A DNA stretch of 64,000 bases, taken from assembly GCA_030407085.1 (NCBI GenBank), contig CM059582.1, forward strand, positions 72,648,501-72,712,500, given 5' to 3'. How positions within the stretch are numbered: position 1 is the stretch's first letter; each line of letters begins with the position of its first letter. Source of the stretch: Trichopria drosophilae (lineage: Eukaryota > Arthropoda > Insecta > Hymenoptera > Diapriidae). Position numbers and translations under genes: made by a program. This document shows, piece after piece, positions 10,558-21,150 of this stretch. The notes under the pieces were generated by a model. That model did no database searches, was not told where the DNA came from, and saw nothing but the letters and a program-made list of their open reading frames with translations.

Positions 10558-13500
10558 ATTTATCATTGTTGCCGTTGAAATTACTGGTATTTGTATTGAT
10601 TTCGAGGTCCAGCTGTATTGGTTATTCCATTTTCTTCGTCCGTAAAATTCTCCGACTTTTGAGAACAGGAGATATTTTATTTCAACATTGGAAGTGTCCT
10701 CTCAAAAAATATAGATAATTTTACATTTCTTGTTTCCAGAGATTGGTGCTCCTCCTGTTTCTCATCCGCAAAAAAACCATTTACTTGTAAATCTTTTAAT
10801 TGCTACTCTCGCTGGTTAAGAGGAGTCAATCGGCCCAAACGGATTTTGACCGGCATATCACCAAAAAGTTCGTTATCCCAAGAAAAAAATTTGGTGAATT
10901 TTGTAATTTCATCTCCCAGCCATTTTCGGAGATATTGCCATATGAAGGATTTAAAATTTTTTTGCGAGAACTATCAAATACAATTTTATTGAAAAAATTT
11001 GAGCATGTAGAACATACCAAAAGATACATAAAAATATTTTTTTCGGGATGTTCCAACTTAACCATGATTTTTAAAAAATGATTAGCAATTATGATTGGCA
11101 AACTCACAAAAATTCAAGAATATGTATTTTGAAGTATATTTTGACTTTCCAGAATTTGTTGAAGCTGGGGTCATGTCTAAAAAATTAAATACCGCCTAAA
11201 AAGCAAAAAAATCGGCGTAAAATATATATCATGTCGACATAAAGCAGTAAAAGATTCATAAAAATAGTCAGCAGGGACAGATAAGAGGGGAATATAACCC
11301 GAAGATAGTTCATCGTTCTGATTAAAACAATTATGCAATTTTGTTCATAAAATCTTCATAAGGTAACTGTAACCGAATAAGCAAAAAGATCTCTTAAAGC
11401 CATCTAAAAAATATCTTTCAATTTGGGGAAAATATCTTAAAAATTATAAAAAGATCTCTAAAAGGTATCTTTTAGACATCTTTAAGATGTCTTTCAAATA
11501 TCTAAAAGACATCTTTCAGATGTTGATGTACTTCGACATCAATGTATATAGATATAGTGAAACATCAACTCTGTCCGTGAAAGTTTTTAAATGATTTTCT
11601 AGCTTCCATAAACTTTTTGGTATATATTTTACAGAAACCCGTCACTTAAAACCTTGTTTTCAACATTAGAAGTAGTTTTATCTATTTACAAAGGACCAAT
11701 CATCTCCTTTTAGTTTTAACAAACCTCTATTATATTTACAATTATTGTTTATTAAGTATGCACGTAGCCAGCCGCATTTGGGTACCTCAGTTTCTAAACC
11801 GACGTCCACCTGATGGCGTTGTCGGAGATATTTACTCTGGTACTTACTAGAGTAGGTATATACGTAATATACGAGATCTTGCCTGCCTTCAGATTTTCGA
11901 TAAACTAACAACGACTGCAACAGAAGACATTATGTGTTAATGCGTGTATGTTTCGACGACAACTGTCGAATACGTGTTATATATTCATAAAATGAAGAGA
12001 TGTATATGTTACATATGTACTTCTATTTCTGTTCTCACCGCGTGAGCGCCAGTGCACGGAATCCATGGCACTAATTCGTCCTGTTAAGAGTTGCGGTAGA
12101 CAAAAAAGCAATTGAATGAGTAAGTTTCCGGTGTAACTAAGTTTCACAAACAGCTGTTTATCATGAACATTCCACCTGAAAATATAAATACGTTGGTAAA
12201 ATTCTATTACATTAAAAGAAATATCCGTATAGATAAGAATAAAAGGTAATTGGTATTAAATTAGAGCCCCTAGATGAAGTTAAATGCGTAACGCACCTGC
12301 ATGGTATAACCAAAGTTTCGGATTTTCTTCTGTAACAAGCAAGGCAGGGAGGATATTTCGAGGAATATAATACTCTCCAATAAATAATATATAAAGGAGC
12401 TACCTTTGCCAATTGAAAAATAAACTTCAAGAAATCTATACTCACATGTTTTTAGTATTTGAAAAGATTGTTATCCATAATTACTTATACTTATTATATT
12501 TAGAAGCTAGGCGAAATGAATGAAACTGCTGATCATGGATCACAAAAATGCTTGCCTTTCATTATCAACATCTTACAAGCGCTTCTAAGGTAACAAGAGC
12601 TGCACTAATTACAAACGAAGGTTAAAAGTCAAACAGTAATGTTGAGTTTTAATTGCCCAAACTCCTGTAGTAAGGTAGCTTAAAATTAATCCCATGAAGT
12701 GGTTCTGGCTCGTTAGAATAGTTGATATATTTCCACATTACAACATATTCATCAGAAACGAACATTTAAAAGTTTGGTTTTAAGCACAAATCAAATACCA
12801 ATTTTCTCTTATTTGTGTAATGCTAGACGGAGCTAAAGATAATTTAATAAGAGGAACTGAGAATTCAGATCTCCTCTTATCTTGAACATATACAAAATTT
12901 GCATTAATATCCATCGATTTCTGAAATATATTCCAACGTACCCCCTTTCGGAGAAATAAAGAAATAAAGCTCTGAATACAAACAAATCATGTAGCTATAT
13001 TTTATTTTGCGTCCAAAAATATCTTGCAATAATTGATGCGTACAAAATGTTTTAACCAGAATTTCAATTTTGTAACATAATATTCATTATTATTTTCAGG
13101 TGTATCAATACATAAAAGTGAAACAAATCATTCAACTCCAATACAGATAAGAACAGAAAATATGAACTCCCCTGTGTACACACCGAAAAGCACATTACGC
13201 CATAACCTTAATTTCTCGAACAATCGAATTCTAAAGAAGAGTGATCAAGAAGAATGCGAATGGCCATGTCAATATTATGATACATTTTCCAGGTAACATA
13301 TATATGAAACCGGCCAATTTTCCATGTGAAGATTGCGATATAAAAACATAAAATATAAATTTATTGTTCAGATATAAGTTATAAGTTATGCACAGTGTTA
13401 TTCTGTAGCGCGTGTACACATTACCAAAAGCAGAACTGTATATCTCTGGACGAAAGAAGGGATCACGCATCAGGGATCAGGGGGTCCCAAGCAAAAGAGG

Positions 13501-15715
13501 TAAAACTGAGCGGGATTTAATCGGGAACCCATTATGTATAAGTTTTATAAATGAACGTTACCATTGCTTCAACGGATAACAAAATCCATGCTCGGCGTAA
13601 AGAATCTGAAAATATTCATATTACTTTGATCCATAATAGTACATAAACACAATGTACTGAATTATCATTGATTGGATCGGGGAGAGTATGTTTACTCTAC
13701 AGTCTACCGCTGTAACTTTAAACGGCATACCACACAGCTGACCCTGTAAAGCCAAAGCCTTGTAGGATATCTTGAACGGAGCGCGCTCTGCGCCCAACCC
13801 CGCAAAACATGTAGTTCAAGAGAAATTTAAATGCCGGCACCGGCATTTGAAATGGCATTTAAGTTTTGTTTAGAATTTCATTAAGTTATAGTCGTACTTA
13901 CGACTAGTGAAATGCGATATATTTCAGACTCCCGGCATATTTGCCCACTCGGTTCTGCGCTTTCCTCCTGTTTTTCCCGTTATATTATAAGTATCGTCAT
14001 ATTTATTAAAAGGAAGGAAGCGCTCCGCTTATCCCACAACTCTCAGACGTGTTATGTTCATGATGCCACGGCACGACCTTTCTCAGGTCGCAGCACACAA
14101 GGTCGGGAGGAAGAAAGCGATAAGGAAAACGGTGTAATATAAGCCGGTACGAAAGCGCAAAATATTCCTAGAAATAACTATAGCGAGACTTAAATATATC
14201 AGGAGTCTACTGTGAACAAATATATGTAAATCTCTGGGGTTGAACAGCAGAATCACACATAAACAAGTGTTTCGAAAGTTTAATATGGGAAGTTACAACA
14301 TGACGTTTGAATTTAAGATAAACCTCGTTCACTAGTACGGTCCTTTTCATAAATAGAAATCCACTCTACTATAAAAGCAGGTAAAATGATTGAAGGGTTC
14401 CATTTTATTTCTCAAAATTTAGCCAGTATCGCTTACACTTAACTCAGGAAAGTATTTCAAGCTTCACGTAGTAGCAAGTTGTTCTGTTCTAAGCGATCTA
14501 AAATATATAAATCATATATCTAAACACAACTAGTTCACATACGGTATACAATTAGTCGTGTACACTTTGGAACAAAGTAAAATGCACATTACAATACGAA
14601 CGCCGTATATATGGTGTTGGAGACTACTTTCACAATTTCATGTACATATTACGCATATAATTGTACGTTGAAAGCAAATATATTCGATTTTTACGATTCC
14701 TCGCTTACATTTTCTATTGCATAAATCGTCTAAATAGTTAGAAAAGTTATAATAACTTCGCGACAACTGTGTTCTAGTTGGGTAGAACGAGTCTGGTCGC
14801 TCTACTATCCTGTTGCTCCACCTCATGACACTTGTGTCTATGCGGTAAGGTCACAGCAATCCAGTAGTACCAAATATAAGGGCTTCATACTATGAGCCGC
14901 TAGCGTGTCGCGTGTGGTACGTGGAACAACCGCTACATTATAGTATTGCCACACCATGCTAAGATACTCTGGAAAATAGAAAAAAAGGAACGGCCTACGG
15001 GAGAGATATCGTGGGACTAGATTTTCTCTCCCTGAAAATCAGTTATCCGGAGCCAGCCAGTCAGATGGGAATAGGTACCGATGAAGTATTTTTCAGCTCC
15101 GTGAGAGGAGAAATTCAAGCCCAGGATATGTGAGAAACCCCTGGTGAAATGATGATGCCCTAGTAGCCTCGAAGCGAGGAAAACATGAAAATACATCGCT
15201 GCGTTGCTCGCTTTGCAAAGGGTCCGACGAGCCCAGTTTGTTGGGGAGCTAGTAGAACTTGAGAATAAAAAAACAACGATGCTTCGGGCTGTCTCTTCCG
15301 CTTCTTCAATAAAGTAATTGAGTTCCAGTAAGCAGAATCCCTTACGCCTATCTTTGGGGATCTCGGAAAATTTAGGTGGCTGAGGATGTATGATTCAGTG
15401 CTATGACCAGGGATCTTTTCTTTGCGTGGAAAAGACTGTAGAAAATATAAAATAACTTTACGAAGAAGAGAGGCAATGCCGAGTCTACCGAGGATGGTCG
15501 TGTAAGTCAACCGCTTCCATGAATTTATTATGAATTGTAAAGGCACAGGGAAATCCTAAATCCATTTTCTCACCTTTTTCTTTATTATAACACTTTACCG
15601 ACAACAATGGTCTATAACAGTAATAAAATTGTTACTAACATTTGTGTAATTTTTTTACTCAGTGTATGAGTAAATCAGAACTGGTAAATAGATTGTCAAA
15701 ATACACGTGATATTT
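10558..15715. other. No gene recognised; AT-rich intergenic sequence
   Basis: About 5.1 kb without supportable coding or RNA genes. At 11400-11530 there is a low-complexity patch of overlapping AAAGATATCTTTTAGA-like palindromes. A GC-richer block at about 14880-15560 contains open frames but no domain I recognise. The remainder is unassigned. Confidence 0.5.
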
Positions 15716-15719
15716 CAAA

Positions 15720-16015
15720 AGTTTACGATTTGCTATTTTCATCAACATTTTGTTTAGTATCTAAATAATAACTGCCTTGTGAACAATAAGATATGTACTC
15801 GGTATTTTTAGATAATTTTTCACAATAAACATCGCAATGAAATACAAACCCATTTGCACTACATAATGACCATATTTTTATCCCGAATTAAATGTTGGTT
15901 TGGTTAACAAACTACTTGAACTTTCAACATCATTTTATAAATCGAAAGTGCAGTAAAAGATACGCTAAATTGCATGATGTTTTCATTAAAAATATTCAGC
16001 ATGTTTCTTACTCGC
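15720..16015 (-). pseudogene. piggyBac-like transposase fragment, copy 1
   Basis: The minus strand yields FVNQTNI, FGIKIWSLCSANGFVFHCDVYCEKL in one frame, close to the conserved block of piggyBac transposases (KQFIRGKPIRFGYK.W.LC...GY...F.IYCGK). The preceding nucleotide sequence, up to 16015, is shared with the region at 39060 that shows the SIDE motif. Stops and short length make it a relic. A second, inverted copy lies about 23 kb away. Confidence 0.6.
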
Positions 16016-16264
16016 TATTTTTTATCGTCTAAATCAATATCATCAGGCTTAGGATATTTCAATTGGGATTTTATGATTTTAAATTCGACGCGACCCATGG
16101 TCAGCTGACCAAAAAACTCTTTGGTTGGGTCTTTTGTTAAAGGTTAAAAATACAATTATACCAAGAAATAATTCCAATTTTTCAAGTGACAGATCATATC
16201 TATTTTTTCTTGTACATTCAATGATACAATTTTTCAAACTAGTGCAACATTTATTGCAGATGAA

Positions 16265-16600
16265 TGTCGCGTATAACCATCGGGTGGTTCAGCGCGAACA
16301 CGTAAAAGTTAGAGTGGCTAACGAACGTGGTTTGCGAAGCAAGTTATTGCTCAAAACTAGTAGCGATCTGGTGTTAGCTGAGGCTACAACGGAACTAACT
16401 CTTCCGGCGTTGGCGAAGACACGAATTTTCAGCCGAAGTCATTAGGCGCCTCAAGCGGTCTCTCCAGAATCAAAACGTGACCATTTCGCGCAAATCATTC
16501 TTTACAATTGTGGAGCACCTATGTCGGTAACTTATAGTCATAGGGTTTTGTGCGGAATTGTACAGCTTGACACGCGCGTTTTTAAAACGTACGCGTGAAT
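16265..16600 (-). repeat. BEL/Pao 3' LTR
   Basis: On the plus strand the repeat begins TGTCGCGTATAACC and ends near ACGTACGCGTGAA. It matches 24890-25287 over most of its length with scattered substitutions. The right copy is longer through an internal tandem duplication (TAGCTGAGGCTACAA block) and a small insertion. Exact outer edges are uncertain by about 10 bp. Confidence 0.75.
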
Positions 16601-16749
16601 ATTAACGCTCGCCTTGCGATAGTGAGATTGCAATTATACAACTGAATCTAACTTATTCTAATGTTTTGCAGTCGCATTATCAATGTCCATGGGCAAAAGT
16701 GCGAGCTTAATTATCGGCCTCTTCAGGACTGTTCTAGCAGTGCAGATTG

Positions 16750-17685
16750 TTACGACGGGTACCGATCCATCTTGATCGGGGTGACACGTCATAACGCGAG
16801 CTAATTCTCATTTCGCTGGTAGTTACGCAGTAGGACCATTTGACCGGGAACGATCGACGGATTTATACGCTGCCATTTTGAGCGATGCTGGCATAACATT
16901 ACATAGTCACGGGACCAGTCAGCCCAGAATCGCTCAAGTAGATGCTTATACAATTTCGTTCGAGTGAGCCAAACAATGGTGTAATCGACCGTGAGTGGAG
17001 CGGAGGGCGACACCAGATGGCCGCCAATGAGAAACTGAGCAGGTGTCATAGGGTCTTTTCGATGTTGTCTGTTAATGGTGCTATCGGCCTAGAATTCATA
17101 CAAGCCTCGATTTTACACAGGAGCATGGCGAATTCCTTGTAGGTAGAGGTCCGTGCTCCCAGGATGCGCCTGAGGTGACGTTTCAAAGAGCGTATCCCTC
17201 GTTCCGCAGACACTATAGACTACCGCAGGCAGACCGCGACATGCGGCGAAGCGCTAGAAAGCGGCTAAAAACATCGGGGTAGAATAATCTAGCACTACTT
17301 CTAAATGCACGGCACGTGTTGCCAGGCAGACAAACAACGCAATGTATGCCAGTTGCGAGCGATGACCGCGGCCGCCCGCCAGGCGCAACTTCATAGGTCC
17401 CGCATAGTCAACTCCGCATTCTGGGAACCGCGTAACAAACGAACAAGGCGAGCCGATGGCAATGAACCCATTTGCTTGGTAGGGGTTTCTGCTAGTTGTC
17501 TTGCACATTGCAGGCAATTGTGAATCACAGATTTAACCGTTTTACGACCTTGTAGCGCCCAACTCTACGTTTGAAGTGTGCTTAGCGTTAGGTTGAGATC
17601 TGAATGCAGGCACCGTGCTTGTGCTTGACGCGCGTGCAAGCGAACTACATAACACGATGGTAAAATAGTTGGGAGTTTAGCGGCG
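16750..17685 (-). pseudogene. BEL/Pao integrase
   Basis: Minus-strand reading gives, from right to left, a zinc-binding segment (CLQCARQLAETPTKQMG at about 17470), the catalytic core (GVDYAGPMKLRL, ARAVHLEVV with YIALFVCLAT before it, 17254-17517) and the C-terminal part (MTPAQFLIGG, LERFWADWSRDYV, IVPGQMVLLRNY, 16801-17049). The first catalytic Asp (GVDYAGP) is visible. A gap between 17254 and 17049 has lost the frame and the second and third acidic residues cannot be followed. Integrase would insert the cDNA; this copy is broken. Confidence 0.8.
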
Positions 17686-19298
17686 CACAGTGGAACGAAG
17701 CATAGGGAACTCGAGACATAGGGCCATAATTCTTACAAAATCAATGTATTTAATATGAAAACCAATTTTAAACGTTTTTGGGGTCGCTGAATCCAAATCT
17801 GATCTTACAAATTCAAAATTCAAAATGCCGGATCCAATATGGCGGACTTGAAAATTGATATGTAGTCGAATGTAAATAATACATGTCTGATAGGGGTTTT
17901 TGGGGTTGCTGAATCCAAATTCGGTATTCAAAATTCAAAATTCAAAATGGTGGATCCAATATGGTTTGAAATATCATGGAGAAAATTTAAGTCGATTACT
18001 GTCGTTTTTCTAGAAAACGGCTTATATATTAGCAATTAGTACCCTCGATATTCGCTTGTTTAGTAAACAACCCAGGATGTGCCACGTGGAGGCTATCGAT
18101 TGGTTTCTACATCCCTTTTTTTAAATTTCTTTTTATTTATTTTTTTTTTTTTACAATTTTTACTTTTATTATTTTTTTTAACTATTTTTTTGCTTTTATC
18201 TTTTTTATATTTTTTTTTGCTTTCATTTTTTTTTATATATTTTTTTTTTATTAGTTTGTTCAACCATTGCATTAAAATAATTGTGAGAAAATAAGCATCT
18301 AAAATATTGAAGCGAAAACGCATACAATGCCAGTAGTATTAGTTTGTAACGCCCCGATCTCTTATAGCCCAATCAAAGACGTACATCTATTTCGAGAAAA
18401 AATAGAACGGCGAGTGCGCGTGACTTGGACGATGATCACCTAGCGGCAACAAAGCTAACTATAAGTCTTATAAGAACAATATAATCACTTCGAATGGTTC
18501 AAGATTAAGACCTGAAATTTACTTTAATTTAATGGGATCATAAAGTCGTTGAAAAATACAAACCACAAATCCGGATCTCCACTGGAGGCAGGAGGAGGAG
18601 AGGAGACGGGTTAAGTTCTTTAATAACATGAAGTGACGAGTGACGTCTTATATGAAAGGGTTTTTCAAGACGAGTTCAGAGTTTTTTGAAAGTTCAAAAG
18701 TATTCTTGATCTGACTGCTAACTTTGGCTTTCATATAAAAAAAATATTATATATATCAACTCCTACAAAAATTGGGAATTTCTTTTCAACCCGCAGGTCC
18801 CCGCAGCTGAAACCAATTGGAGTAGTTAGGCTAATCGTTCCTTTAGACAACCCAACTCATAAAAACATACACAAATTTGCACATTTTTTTAAAAACAAGT
18901 TTAAAGTTCTTAAACCATATGCTTTTTTAGCTTATGAAAGTGTCACAAGCAGAACCTTTTAACATATATTTTTTTCGACATATGGAATCATTTTTTATAC
19001 TTAAATATCTTGTTAACAACTTGAAAATATATATATTTCATTAGATATTTTTTTCTTCCAAGTATTTAATTTTTTAAATATTAGCGAATAATGAGACTTC
19101 TTAGTGAATTTTTGACGTATCAACTTTAATTTAAGCACAGATTAATAGGAATTAACTTTAATACCGTTGTAAATATGATTGGATATTAATGAAAGAAGCA
19201 TTTGATAATGTATTTATGCGTATTTATTTATAATTTTTAGAAGTTTTATTTTTGTCCTATGTCCCAGCTTATGCATTGCTTCGTTCCACTGTGCGGCG
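17681..19298. mobile_element. Transib-like DNA transposon (non-autonomous) with RSS-like ends
   Basis: The element runs 17686-19293 and is flanked on both sides by CGGCG. Its ends are inverted: left CACAGTGGAACGAAGCA, right the reverse complement of the same 17 bases, with further partial match to GACATAGG. Transib elements make 5-bp CGNCG-type duplications and have TIRs starting with the CAC(A/T)RTG heptamer shared with V(D)J recombination signals. No transposase frame is visible; inside are two roughly 115-bp sub-terminal repeats (GGGGTCGCTGAATCCAAAT, and a close copy, at 17765 and 17898) and a T-rich tract at 18110-18270. It lies inside BEL/Pao pol. Confidence 0.75.
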
Positions 19299-19800
19299 TA
19301 AGGGAGCGGAGCCCGCCCCCTGCCCGCCTACTCGGAGTAGGTTGTCAGAGTCGAGATGGCATCGCCCTCTCAGTCCCGCAAGCCGACTTCTGTATTATTG
19401 AATATACATCCAAAAGTATGGAAAAGCCTAAATATCTCAGCGGGAGTGAATTTCGGGGAAAATGTTTCAGACAAAAGTTTAAGGATTTTTCTGTGGCTAT
19501 TTAATGGTACCATTGAATTTGACCTTGAAGGTTATTCCAAGGTCAAGTTTATTTTTTCAAATGGAAACCCCAATTTTTTTTTATGAATTCGGAAAGAGCA
19601 CAACATTTTTTCATCCGAAAATGATATGGTCGATTTTTCGGGCAAGGTCATTTGACGATCAAACTTCAAACTCCCGGAACTGCGAATTAACTCAGCGGGA
19701 GTGCATTTTCGGGGAAAATCTTAAATACAAAAACTGAAGGATTTTTCTCTGGCTATTTAACGGTACCATTGAATTTGACCATGATCATATTAAGTAATAT

Positions 19801-19805
19801 ACGTC

Positions 19806-19843
<38 letters not shown>

Positions 19844-20088
19844 CGAAGGAAAATTCGGCAAGCGTCGGGTTGTTCACCCTCCAACAGGGAACGTGAGCTG
19901 GGTTTAGACCGTCGTAAGACAGGTTAGTTTTACCCTACTGATAACTCGTCTTTGCGATAGTAATCCTGCTCAGTACGAGAGGTACCACAGGTGCGAACAT
20001 TTGGTACATGCACTCGGTGGTGCGAAACTACCATCAGTAGGATTATGCCTTAACGCCTCTAAGTCCGTATCCTTTCTAGCCAAAGGAT
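19801..20088 (+). pseudogene. 28S rRNA fragment, sense orientation
   Basis: The run from ACGTCGCTTTTTGATCC through GGTTTAGACCGTCGTAAGAC, TAGTAATCCTGCTCAGTACG and CCTTTCTAGCCAAAGGA follows the 3' domain of eukaryotic 28S rRNA, including the sarcin-ricin loop region (CTCAGTACGAGAGG, with a following TACC where AACC is usual). Multiple substitutions and a deletion show it is not part of a functional rDNA unit. It sits between the inverted arms of a transposable element. Confidence 0.9.
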
Positions 20089-20195
20089 CGATAGGCCGTG
20101 CTTTCACAGTCTCTATGCGTACTGAACATCAAAATCAAGCCAGCTTTTGCCCTTTGGCTCTACGCGAGGTTTCTGTCCTCGCTGAGCTGGCCTTA
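20080..20195 (-). pseudogene. 28S rRNA fragment, antisense orientation, joined head to head
   Basis: On the minus strand this reads TAAGGCCAGCTCAGCGAGG, GACAGAAACCTCGCG, GCTGGCTTGATTTTGATGTT and GCACGGCCTATCGATCC, a 28S segment that in normal rRNA lies about 100-150 nt upstream of the sense fragment and in the same direction. The junction falls in GCCAAAGGATCG, which suits both segments (shared CCAAAGGA). Confidence 0.85.
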
Positions 20196-20489
20196 ATATA
20201 ATAACAGTTAATTCGCAGTTCCGGGAGTTTTAAGTTTGAGCTTCAAATGACCTTGCCGGGGAAATCGACCATAGCATTTTTAGACGTACAATTTTGTGCT
20301 CTTTCCGAATCCATGAAAAAAAATAGGGGTTTCCATTTGAAAAAATAAACTTGACCTTGGAATTACCTTCAAGGTACCATTAAATAGCCACAGAAAAATC
20401 CTCAAACTTGCGTCTGAAACATTTTCCTCGAAAATGCACTTCCGCTAAGATATTTAGGCGTTTCCATACTTTTGGAGTATCCTGTATGC

Positions 20490-21150
20490 GATTTGCGACT
20501 ATTGATAATTCGCATTTATACTATTTCGAGGGATTGGACGAATGCATGAAGTTTGACTATGGTAGTTTAAGAGGTACCCAAACAACGAGGGATCGATATC
20601 GCAAAAAGCAAGGGAAATGCTTTTTGAAAATCACGCAACCGTTTCTCTAAAGAAGCCGTGAGGGGTGCGTCACAGTCAAGTCGGCATTGCCAAAGCTGTT
20701 GCATAAATATCTTGGCAACGACTACCACCGGCGCTAGCCAACCAAGAGGGTCATATAAACAAGGGATGTGAGACAGTACCGTACGTTTTGTAATAATCGG
20801 CGATGCTGCGGGATTCACTATGAAGCGATAAGAATCCATGCTAGGTTGCCGCGATATTCCCAGAATTTTTATCCTATCGTCCGGCTGTAGCGTCTATCGC
20901 ATGCTAAACCGACAATGGCACTGTCTATTCAGCCAGTAATGGCGTCGCGTTAGTAACCCACTTTCTCAACGGAAATTTACCTTTTGCCAAACGTGCGTTG
21001 AGCTGATCACGTATACTCCTCAGCTCCTCGATGGAGTCGGCACCATATAGAGCGTCGTCTACAAAGAAATTCTTATGAAGAGTCCTTTAACCAAGAGCAA
21101 ACGCGTCTCCTTCATCATCAGCTAATTGACAAAGGACTCGTAAGGCTAAA
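20490..21150 (-). pseudogene. BEL/Pao RT C-terminal part and start of RNase H
   Basis: The minus strand reads CQLADDEGDAFALG, a stop, FFVDDALYGADSIEELRSIR (RT active site FVDD), LNARLAKGKFPLRKWVTNATPL, then TKRTVLSHIPCLYDPLGWLAPVVV and IPRCLGTS, continuing as an RNase H-like start with stops. This is the expected order in BEL/Pao. The right edge at 21150 is where the next insertion interrupts a Pao codon stretch. Confidence 0.85.

Larger units (their letters stand above)
19405..20484. mobile_element. Inverted-repeat element carrying a rearranged 28S rDNA insert
   Basis: Long inverted arms (left about 19405-19790, right about 20200-20484) start with TCCAAAAGTATGGAAA and share motifs such as GGATTTTTCTGTGGCTATTT and GGAACTGCGAATTAAC. 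The right end reads GGAGTATCCTG followed by TA; the left has a degenerate TACATCC version, suggesting a TA-targeting mariner-type non-autonomous element. The left arm contains a second partial copy of its own end (19690-19790). Between the arms lies 28S rDNA in two orientations. Confidence 0.7.

Noticed and set aside
10826..11107. Pair of overlapping 93-residue frames on both strands
   Set aside because: Mirror frames over the same AT-rich DNA, no domain on either strand.
15160..15546. 128-residue minus-strand open frame
   Set aside because: No recognisable motif, no promoter or splice support, and composition typical of a chance frame in GC-richer DNA.
18079..18323. Phe-rich and Lys/Asn-rich open frames
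   Set aside because: Products of the T-rich tract within the Transib-like element.
19801..20195. Functional rDNA unit or R1/R2 insertion site
   Set aside because: Only about 400 bp of 28S in two orientations, with substitutions, inside a transposon; no 18S, ITS or R-element.
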